From the NCBI RefSeq assembly GCF_037975245.1, contig NC_092563.1, forward strand, positions 110,001 to 172,000: DNA of 62,000 nt. Reading direction: 5' to 3'. The DNA comes from Apostichopus japonicus. Its lineage: Eukaryota; Echinodermata; Holothuroidea; Aspidochirotida; Stichopodidae. Below, in pieces: positions 40,601 to 52,600 of this stretch (position 1 is its first letter; each line of letters starts with the position of its first letter). A program made the position numbers and the translations under genes. A model generated the notes under the pieces. It was not told where the DNA came from. It worked only from the letters and a program-made list of their open reading frames with translations, and did no database searches.

Positions 40601-43600
40601 TCCACACATGTGTTGATTCATCCACACATATGTTGATTTATCCACACATGTGTTGATTAATCCACACATATGTTGATTTATCCACACATGTGTTGATTTA
40701 TCCACACGTGTTGATTTATCCACACACATGTTGATATATCCACACGTGTTGATTTATCCACACATGTGTTGATTTATCCACACATGTGTTGATTTATCCA
40801 CACACATGTTGATTTATCCAAGCATGTGTTGATTTATCCACACGTGTTAATTTATCCACACATATGTTGATTTATCCACACATGTGTTGATTTATCCACA
40901 CACATGTTGATTTATCCACACATGTTAAAGGAAAAAACTAAGTGTAGATTGGAAATAATCTGCTATGGTGTTTAGCTAAAAAGAGAAAGTCTTTCGACCA
41001 TATAAGTGACCACTGTGGAGAGAGTGCATAATGCATATTCATGAGGTATTAATCCGTTCCTATAAGTACTGCCTTGCAGTTTGGTTGTGAACAATGCCCA
41101 TGTTATTATATGTGGTTATGTCAGAGAGAGCTGAATAATGGCACCAGATGAATATTTAACCTGGATGAATTACCTTCCTGAAAGACCTTTTTCTATTCGT
41201 CCCTACCTGTACTGAGTGAATAAAGACGCACATGTATGTATGGGTCACTGCATAAATAACGGGACTGGGGTCAAGGGCGGGAGTGGGACGGGGAGAGGTG
41301 GTGGGAGACAACCTTTTGACATTCTTGGAGTTCCCATTATGAAAAGTACCAGAACACTGCATTTGAAAGAGTAGGCTATTTTACTTAGGAGTTAGCAACT
41401 CTGAAATGAACTGCTGATGTGATCATAATTTACTTTTCCTTTACTTTGTTACTTTTTGTAATATACTTCTATATTTACATAAACATTGTATTACTTAAAT
41501 GCACAGTGTAAAGGAAGACATCAAATTGTCACCAAACAAATCCCTAATTACCCTATTTCCCACCAAAATAAGGTTACTTAAAAGAATCTTAGAGTGAACA
41601 AATAAAATTCAATGAAACTGGAGATATTGCCTGCAAGAGCAGTCTCTAATGATATAAAATAATGACTTACTTGGAGAAATATATGCAATGAGCATATTAA
41701 GAGGTGCTATAGGGTAATATTACTATTATAAATTCATCGAATTATCTTGCCATCAGTAACATGTTGAAAGAACAGTGACTACCAGTCTTGCAAAAGCCAC
41801 GGTTCACATGCTTATATACAAATGACATTTTAGACTTATTGAAGACCAAAATATGTCTTATGGGTCACTATGGAGCCTACACATCTATGATGACATTATG
41901 TAAGGCTACCTGTAGTAAGCCTAACATCTGTAACTTTTGCAAAGTGTATACCAACCGCGTTTGTTAATTTTTTGGTGAGGGCAATGTTCAACGAGCCATG
42001 AACCGTAAACATGATATACGTTAGTCTTCACACCACAGTTTTACTAGATGCCGTCCATGCCATCTCAGGCATGTTCAAGTTTTACTTCATACCGTCCATG
42101 CTGTCTCACGCATGTCAAACGTTTCACTTGATGCCGTCCATGCGGTCTCACGAATGTCAGTTTTACTTGATGCCATCCATGCGGTCTCAGGCATGCCAAA
42201 CGTTTCACTTGATGCTGTCCATGCCATCTCAGGCATGTCCAAAGTTTTTCTTGATGCCATCCATGCAGTCTCAGACATGTCAAAGTTTCACTTGATGCCG
42301 TCCATGCTATCTCAGGCATGTCCAAAGTTTCACTTGATGCTGTCCATGCGGTCTCACGAATGTCAATAGCTTTACTTGATGCCATCCATGACATCTCAGG
42401 CATGTCAAAGTTTTACTTGATGCCGTCCATGCAATCTCAGGCATGTCAAAGTTTTACTTGATGCCGTCAATGCCGTCTCACGCATGGCAAGCGTTTTACT
42501 TGATGCCGTCCATGCCATCTCAGGCATGTCAAGCGTTTTACTTGATGCCGTCCATGCCCTCTCACGCATGTCAATAGCTTTACTTGATGCCATCCATGCC
42601 ATCTCAGGCATGTCAAAGTTTTACTTGATGGCGTCAATGCCGTCTCATGCATGTCAAGCGTTTTACTTGATGCCGTCCATGACATCTCAGGCATGTCCAA
42701 AGTTTTACTTGACGCCATCCATGTGGTCTCAGGCATGTCAAAGTTTTACTTGATGCCGTCCATGCGGTCTCAGGCATGTCAAAGTTTCACTTGATGCTGT
42801 CCATGCGGTCTCACAAATGTCAAAGTTTTACTTGATGCCGTCCATGCCATCTCAGGCATGTCAAGCGTTTTACTTGATGCAGTCCATGCCATCTCAGGCA
42901 TGTCAAAGTTTTACTTGATGGCGTCAATGCTGTCTCATGCATGGCAAGCGTTTTACTTGATGCCGTCCATGACATCTCAGGCATGTCAATAGCTTTACTT
43001 GATGCCGTCCATGGCGTCTCACGCATGTCACACGTTTTACTTGATGCCGTCCATGACATCTCAGGCATGTCCAAAGTTTTACTTGAAGCCATCCATGCAG
43101 TCTCAGGCATGTCAAAGTTTCTCTTGATGCCGTCCATGCCATCTCAGGCATGTCCAAAATTTCACTTGATGCTGTCCATGCGGTCTCACAAATGTCAAAG
43201 TTTTACTTGATGCCGTCCATGCCATCTCAGGCATGTCAAGCGTTTTACTTGATGCCGTCCATGCCATCTCAGGCATGTCAAAGTTTTACTTGATGGCGTC
43301 ATTGCCATCTCACGCATGGCAAGCGTTTTACTTAATGCCGTCCATGCCATCTCAGGCGTTTTACTTGATGCCGTCCATGCCCTCTCACGCATGTCAATAG
43401 CTTTACTTGATGCCATCCATGACATCTCAGGCATGTCAAAGTTTTACTTGATGGCGTCCATGCCGTCTCAGACATGTCAAAGTTTCACTTGATGCCGTCC
43501 ATGCTATCTCAAGCATGTCAATAGCTTTACTTGATGCCGTCCATGGCGTCTCACGAATGTCAATAGCTTTACTTGATGCCGTCCATGACATCTCAGGCAT

Positions 43601-46600
43601 GTCAAAGTTTTACTTGATGCCGTCCATGCCATCTCAGGCATGTCAAAGTTTTACTTGATGGCGTCAATGCCGTCTCATGCATGGCAAGCGTTCTACTTGA
43701 TGCTGTCCATGCCATCTCAGGCATGTCAAGCGTTTTACTTGATGCCGTCCATGCCCTCTCACGCATGTCAATAGCTTTACTTGATGCCGTCCATGCCATC
43801 TCAGGCATGTCAAAGTTTTACTTGATGGCATCAATGCCGTCTCATGCATGTCAAGCGTTTTACTTGATGCCGTCCATGACATCTTAGGCATGTCCAAAGT
43901 TTTACTTGATGCCATCCATGTAGTCTCAGGCATGTCAAAGTTTTACTTGATGCCGTCCATGCGGTCTCAGGCATGTCAAAGTTTCACTTGATGCTGTCCA
44001 TGCGGTCTCACAAATGTCAAAGTTTTACTTGATGCCGTCCATGCCATCTCAGGCATGTCAAGCGTTTAACTTGATGCAGTCCATGCCATCTCAGGCATGT
44101 CAAAGTTTTACTTGATGGCGTCCATGCCGTCTCACGCATGGCAAGCGTTTTACTTGATGCCGTCCATGACATCTCAGGCATGTCAATAGCTTTACTTGAT
44201 GCCGTCCATGGCGTCTCACGCATGTCAAGCGTTTTACTTGATGCCGTCCATGACATCTCAGGCATGTCCAAAGTTTTACTTGAAGCCATCCATGCAGTCT
44301 CAGGCATGTCAAAGTTTCTCTTGATGCCGTCCATGCCATCTCAGGCATGTCCAAAGTTTCACTTGATGCTGTCCATGGGGTCTCACAAATGTCAAAGTTT
44401 TACTTGATGCCGTCCATGCCATCTCAGGCATGTCAAGCGTTTTACTTGATGCCGTCCATGCCATCTCAGGCATGTCAAAGTTTTACTTGATGGCGTCAAT
44501 GCAGTCTCACGCATGGCAAGCGTTTTACTTGATGCCGTCCATGCCATCTCATGCATGTCAGGCGTTTTACTTGATGCCGTCCATGCCCTCTCACGCATGT
44601 CAATAGCTTTACTTGATGCCATCCATGCCATCTCAGGCATGTCAAAGTTTTACTTGATGGCGTCCATGCCGTCTCACGCATGGCAAGCGTTTTACTTGAT
44701 GCCGTCCATGCCATCTCAGGCATGTCAATAGCTTTACTTGATGCTGTCCATGGCGTCTCATGCATGTCAAGCGTTTCACTTGATGCCGTCCATGACATCT
44801 CAGGCATGTCCAAAGTTTTACTTGATGCCATTCATGCGGTCTCAGGCATGTCAAAGTTTCACTTGATGCCGTCCATGCCATCTCAGGCATGTCCAAAGTT
44901 TCACTTGATGCTGTCCATGCGGTCTCACAAATGTCAAAGTTTTACTTGATGCCGTCCATGCCATCTCAGGCATGTCAAGCGTTTTACTTGATGCCGTCCA
45001 TGCCATCTCAGGCATGTCAAAGTTTTACTTGATGGCGTCAATGCCGTCTCATGCATGGCAAGCGTTTTACTTGATGCCGTCCATGACATCTCAGGCATGT
45101 CAATAGCTTTACTTGATGCCGTCCATGGTGTCTCAGGCATGTCCAAGTTTACCTTGATGCCGTCCATGCTGTCTCACGCATGTCAAAAATTTTACTCTAT
45201 ACCGGTCACATCATATGAAGAATTAAGGATCTTTTTCTTCTCTCCTCCAGACCAAACATTAAAATTCAAGGTCTTTCAAAACCTACACAAGCGGTTTTCC
45301 ATTTTGCTTCTTTTTCCAGACTGAGACTATTTTCCAGACGGCGTAGGATCCATGAATAGAAATGAAATAGAGGTTGACTGTTATACTGTTATATTTGGAG
45401 CAGGCCTGTAGTTACTAAATAATGAATACATCTCCATCTGTCTGATTTAGGATATACTACAACCCAGTTAATTAGAATAATACACAACCTTTACTTTGTG
45501 TTGTCAATCATATTAACAGACATATATGAATTCTCCCTTCAACACCCTCCAATTACAAGGAATGTACTACAGATTGAGCAGATCTTTAAGGCAGGCTACA
45601 AGACATTGCAGGATGTGAAGAAAGTTGCAATCTTAGGAGCAGGACTAGGCCAAAGGATAAGAGCTAAAAGAAGATATCTAGAAAATTAAGCACAAAAGGG
45701 AGAGTTAATAGAAAGATCAAACTTTTAAACCATTTGAAACAAACTAACAGAGTGAGCTGTTTGTACATGAATCACACAATGACACATGAAACTCTGCTTC
45801 AGAGATAAATTCTATGGAGACATGAGATTCATTGGCTGAACTTTTTCAAGGAAAATAAAAAAATAAAAAATAAACAAGATCACGCAATGGCTACAATCCG
45901 TGCAGGATCCTGTCTATACCTCCTTCAAAGGATCATGATAGGAATTAATTTACTCTGATATCTGATGACATGCTATAAATGAAATAAAATTAGACCAGAC
46001 AATGACCTATTCTCCTGTTCATTTTGGGGCAGACGAAAGATGGTATGCACTTGACACACTACCATGTATACCACCTAATAAAGGACACATCCCAGTGCCA
46101 TGACACACTACCATGTATACCACCTAATAAAGGACACATCCCAGTGCCATGACACACTACCATGTATACCACCTAATAAAGGACACATCCAATTCCATGA
46201 CACACTACCATGTATACCACCTAATAAAGGACACATCCCAGTGCCATGACACACTACCATGTATACCACCTAATAAAGGACACATCCCAGTGCCATGACA
46301 CACTACCATGTATACCACCTAATAAAGGACACATCCCAATGCCATGACACACTACCATGTATACCACCTAATAAAGGACACATCCCAGTGCCATGACACA
46401 CTACCTTGTATACCACCTACAGTAATAAAGGACACATCCCAGTGCCATGACACACTACCATGTATACCACCTAATAAAGGACACATCCCAGTGCCATGAC
46501 ACACTACCATGTATACCACCTAATAAAGGACACATCCCAGTGCCATGACACACTACCATGTATACCACCTAATAAAGGACACATCCAATTCCATGACACA

Positions 46601-49600
46601 CTACCATGTATACCACCTAATAAAGGACACATCCCAGTGCCATGACACACTACAATGTATACCACCTAATAAAGGACACATCCCAGTGCCATGACACACT
46701 ACCATGTATACCACCTAATAAAGGACACATCCCAATGCCATGACACACTACCATGTATACCACCTAATAAAGGACACATCCCAGTGCCATGACACACTAC
46801 CTTGTATACCACCTACAGTAATAAAGGACACATCCCAGTGCCATGACACACTACCTTGTATACCACCAAACAAAGGACACATCCCAGTGCCATGACACAC
46901 TACCATGTATACCACCTATTGAAGGACACATCCCAGTGTCATTTGACACAAAATGCAAAAAGGGATGACAAAGTATTGATTAAATATGCATTGTCACCAA
47001 GGTACAAGCTCAATTTCAGAGCACAGAACATAAATACTATTCTAAAAAAATATTTCAGTCTTTGCACTTTCAAAATGTATATCTTTACTAAGAGTTTCAA
47101 TTGTTAACTGACAGAATTTTAGTGTCACTTCAATAATTGCCTACAGCCATCCTTTGACAGAATGTATTATGTTTTGACTACTACACAAGGCAAACCTCAC
47201 AACAGTATCAACATACTGTTTTCATCCGTAAAGTTAGCATAAAAGAGGACAGAAATATCTACTGATGTTTGGAAGAGGCTGAAAATTCAAAATACTGAAA
47301 GTTCCTCCCAAGAAAATGAAGGACTTCTACATGTTAGCTTACCTTGACCAATGGAGGGTTCTAAATATAGCAAACAATGCAGGAAAGAAAAATTCTCATG
47401 AAACAAATGTTTTCCTTTAAATATCTTGTTTCCAGAGAAGCATGAAGAGAAATTTGTATTTGTAAGCATTTAACAAGTACAGGGAAATATGGATATGATT
47501 TGACAAAGTGACTTTCATGCAGACATTTGAGAATATTAAAATGACACTGGCCACATTTCCTGCAATCATAATACACAGCCCAGACTATTACATGCCAAAC
47601 ATGTTAGACTAGCCTTATTACAGACACGTCTACTATGCAAGTGCTGTAGGCCTAGGATATCTACATTACTTTTAATGGTAACTATCATATATCTTTACAA
47701 GAAATAAATCATAGTTGAGAAAATGGTTGTGTAATATCTTACAATCAGTCAACGAACTACACATCTAGTGTGTTGTAATAACATCATCAATATGTCTAAT
47801 TTCTATAGGAAGCACTAAACATTAAAAACATTACTTCCAGGGATAGTTTCTATAGGAAGCACTAAACATTAAAAACATTACTTCCAGGGATAGTATGAAC
47901 TCAAGGTGGCTGCACTAAACATTAAAAACATTACTTCCAGGGATAGTTTCTATAGGAAGCACTAAACATTAAAAACATTACTTCCAGGGATAGTTTCTAT
48001 AGGAAGCACTAAACATTAAAAACATTACTTCCAGGGATAGTATGAACTCAAGGTGGCTGCACTAAACATTAAAAACATTACTTCCAGGGATAGTATGAAC
48101 TCAAGGTGGCTGCACTAAACATTAAAAACATTACTTCCAGGGATAGTTTCTATAGGAAGCACTAAACATTAAAAACATTACTTCCAGGGATAGTTTCTAT
48201 AGGAAGCACTAAACATTAAAAACATTACTTCCAGGGATAGTATGAACTCAAGGTGGCTGCACTAAACATTAAAAACATTACTTCCAGGGATAGTATGAAC
48301 TGAAGGTGGCTGCTAAAGTGCAGACTAAACTTTCCTTTGTTCATGTCATATTGTTCTGTTTCCTCAAGTTAATTATCACTATATTATATCAACAACTGTT
48401 TGTACTCTCAATGTTACAGCTAATACTTTTAAGCAACAAACTGGAGCAAGCTGATACACACCAGTAGAGCTACAATGAGCTTCCTCTTACAGATTGAAAT
48501 GGGCTGCAGACTGAGAATCTTTGTAAGCGATGAGCTCAATTTGTTTTTCTCTCCTTTTTTGTGACGGGAGGGAAGAGGAGGTTGGGGGAGGGAAGAGAGG
48601 GTGGGTGGTTGAGTCATACAGAAAGTTTTATAAGACAATGTCTACATAAACACTGATAGTTCAGTCCATTACAAAAGAACTTCTGGCAATATTCTAGCAT
48701 ATTTTTAGTCATATTCTAGGACTTGTAGCATTGACAAATTTCAGGTCAAGAAATGTCACAACCCTGGAAGTATGCATGAACTATATAACATGAGGATAGT
48801 CGCTCTATGGTCTAGCTGGATCAGACAGCATAAAGTACGTTAAAGTGAGGGCGGCATAAACTATATGACATCAGGACAGTCGCTCTATGGTCTAGCTGGA
48901 TCAGACCACATACAGGACCTTAGAGTGAGGGTGGCAAAATAAATTCCCAACCTACCTTAACCAATCCAAAGAAACCAGATGATTTACGGGTCATTTGTTT
49001 CTTGGTAATGTCTTCCAGCTTGGCGAGGGCTTGGTCCAAATGAGAAGAGGCACAGAATCCTAGTCCTACTGCACAACCCTGCACATTAAAGCAGAAATTT
49101 ATAGTTTAATCAGTTTTATATTACTGACAAATGCAGAATTCGACCTTAATAAGGGGGGGGGGAAGAGAGGGGGGAGTGACGCAAGCTCCCAGAATTGAGG
49201 AGGATCCATGACTACGGGTAGCAACAGCACACTTTCTAAGATTAAGTACTCCTACAACATAACAGTCTTCCTATTTTAATAAGTAATCGCATACTAATTC
49301 ATTACAGTACACCTGCCTGATGCTTTCTCTGGGTTGTATTATTTGATCCCTACCTCCCTGAGGCTCACTAATGGGCTTCACATATCACACCGTCAAAGAT
49401 CTGATAAAGTATTCTCGTGGTTGTATTATTTGATCCCTAGCTCCCTGAGGCTCTCCGGTGGACTTTACATATTTCGATCTGATAAAATTTTCTCGTGGTT
49501 GTATTATTTGATCCCTAGCTCCCTGAGGCTCTCCGGTGGACTTTACATATTTCGATCTGATAAAGTTTTCTCGTGGTTGTATTATTTGATCCCTAGCTCC

Positions 49601-52600
49601 CTGAGGCTCTCCGATGGACTTTACATATTTCGATCTGATAAAGTTTTCTTGTGGTTGTATAATTTGATCCCTTCCTCCCTGAGGTTGGCTGGTGGGATTT
49701 AAATATTTCTATCTGATAAAGTTTTCCTCATGGTTGTATTATTTGATACTTACCTCCCTCTCTACTTGGCTGGTGTGCTTCACGCTGTCAAACATCTGAT
49801 CCAGACAGTTCTGGATAACCTGCTTTCTTGTAAGTTTACGCATGATTACCCCAAGACATTTGAAGAGGAAGTTCTATCAATTTCAACATAGAAAATAATT
49901 AAACAACATTAACATGTATTTTAACACTTATGGCCAACATTTTACTAGCTCGCCCATTGAAAACCAGATCAACTGATCTTTAGGCCTCATTATTCTGAAC
50001 TGTTTTTAAACCATCGTCATTGGTACATGTGTCATAACTAATCGCGCAAATATGGCAATGCAGTGTTTGCCAATATCTTGGCCCAATTGCACTGACTGAG
50101 CAAATGAAACTTAAACAAAAACATCTTGTGTCCTTTATTTACATAATGGTCAGATGAATGGAACTTTCTGTACAAATCCCTGTACAAATTCTGTACAAAT
50201 TAGGCTAAATGCTGGGCTGAGTATCTCATGTGATCACTTTGCCAAGCACCAGTATGTAATGTCTGTCGCAAACTCACCACTTCAGATATATGCCACTCTC
50301 AAAAAACATATCGGTTGCAGAGCAAGCCCAACTGCTTTAACAAAACACCCTTGAGTTATTAATTGCTTCCCTGGCAGTTTAAGCCAAGACTGTAGCCCAG
50401 CAGATAGTATACACTGTCTACAGTGTTGTTCAATATCACACACTGCGGGTCAAGCCATTTGCTCTTATTGTACAACCATTATGATAACCAAGGGGAGAAT
50501 ATGTCTGTTCCTGCATCAGAACCTATGACAAGATAATTAAAATTATTTCAAACTATTTTTTCCAACAATCATGAAAATGAAATATTGATTTAAATCTGAT
50601 GCATACCAGTTAATAAGAGTCTTTACTTTTGGTACATTATACACAAGACATAATATACAAGCATTGTGGACAGATTTGTTTTCAACCATACACACCTTTT
50701 CTTCTGGGTATTCGCTATACAATTCCATCTGTTTGCAGAATTCATTTCCTAATTCGCATATCCAGTCTTCGCTTTCAGCTTCATCTAATGTTTTTGATAG
50801 CATCTGTGAAGTATAAAATCATCTTTTACTGGCTCAGTCCATAAATTGAAAGTCTTAACCTGTTTAATTTGAAAAGATATGAAGGTCCTTGAATTATGTC
50901 TGCAATTCTATGCATATTATATGTGGAACAGAAGAACGTGAGCAAGTAGGAGCCATACCTGACAATATATAGTAGGATACACACCTTATCATAAACAAAT
51001 ATATATATATATATAGATATGAATTGTAGAATAAGAGACTTCATCAAGCACAGTAAGAAATTATACAAAGCTGTATGTTCCAATATTTCGCCGGTTAAGG
51101 CTTTATCAAGGAATGAGGTGCAAACTACCGACTCCGTGTATATAAGTAAAAAACTTTAAAACCAATTCCCCTGAGCTGAAACGCACCAGCGAACAAACTG
51201 TATTCGGAGCGCATAGACGGACCGGCAAGAGGCGAAAAGCTTAAATATCCAATTGATGTCCAGCACAGCCATTCATTAAGTTATTACTGGCTTTAATGGT
51301 AAGGGCTTTGGTTATTTTTCTTTCACTGGTATTGGGTAGGTTGTGATGTAGGATTGCCAATTGATGTTTTCTCCAGATTTCGGATTTATATTGTGAGTTT
51401 GTAAATGAGTGTATATGGTCTGTTTAGTCATACGTAGATGTTCTTTTATTCTCGTTCCAATGGTACACCCCGTTTCGCCGATGTATATAGACGAGCAAAG
51501 ATTGCATTTAATCTTGTAGACACAGTTTTTGGAAGAATATCTGTTTAGCCAAAAGAAATTAAAGTTAAAGTTTTTTACTTACTATATACACGGAGTCGGT
51601 AGTTTGCCCCTCATTCCTTGATAAAGCCTTAACCGGCGAAATATTGGAACATACAGCTTTGTATAATTTCTAACTGTGCTTGTTGAAGTCTCTTATTCTA
51701 CAATTCATCATATACACCAAGCATGTCAACATCCGCTCTTTCATATATAGATATACATATATTTTATCTTTGTTTACCTTTAAGAGCAGGTCTTCCCAAG
51801 ATTTCATGGACCATTTTTCCTCATCATCAAGATTATCTATGAGAAAAAAATGAGAAACATAGAATTATATTATTAATTTCAGTCATATATTTTTAAAGAG
51901 GGGGGAAAAAGTGATTATTAACTGGTGTAAGATTGACTATTGTCTATTCAAGTTTGCTTGTCAATAGGGGTTAGTTCTGGTGTGTACAGTTAAAGCACAC
52001 TAGTTATGTCCAGGTTTGCTTGTCAATATGGGTTAGTTCTGGTGTGTACAGTTAAAGCACACTAGTTACAGTATGTCCAGCTTTGCTTGTCAATATGGGT
52101 AAGTTCTGGGGTGTGCAGTTAAAGCACACTAGTTATGTCCAGGTTTGCTTGTCAATATGGGTTAATTCTGGTGTGTACAGTTAAAGCACACAAGTTGTGT
52201 TCAAGTTTGCTTGCTTTGTACATATCACATACTTTCTTTCAAATCAAGACATTCTCTCGCTATATCAGTCTTCTCGTGACTCACAGCCTCCGCTTGAAGA
52301 AACTAAACAACTTGATCCTCTCTCAACCCCAGTCCCCATACATTGAGATTGTAACCTTCTGATTGAGACGATGTTACATTAATTATCACAAGTCTCTTCC
52401 AAAGGGAATAGATACTACATATGATCCTCTGCATATGGATCCCATGACACACTCAAGCAGTCCCTTTCATTTCAAAAACAAAACAATTTCTGCCACACCA
52501 CAGAACTATGACGATGGTAAAACGTATGCAAACCTTCCAAGTACTGCACGAGTTTAGGGATGACCGTATCCCACATGTCCACTATGTTGTCATGGATGTT

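Noticed and set aside
39707-40926. A bacterial replication origin or contamination, because of the DnaA-box words
   Set aside because: The array is flanked on both sides by MROH1 introns and exons, with no bacterial genes. The match is a by-product of the unit sequence.
42065-45167. Many overlapping open frames with MPEMAWTASSKTLD- or LLDAVHAISGM-type periodic peptides
   Set aside because: They follow from a 42-bp stop-free repeat unit and break wherever a 41- or 43-bp unit occurs. They lie in an MROH1 intron with no splice or family support.
39707-45192. CRISPR-like appearance of short regular repeats
   Set aside because: Units are contiguous with no unique spacers, and the context is an animal intron; these are minisatellites.
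49334-49702. 122-codon open frame on the + strand
   Set aside because: Periodic product of the exon-derived array, antisense to MROH1.
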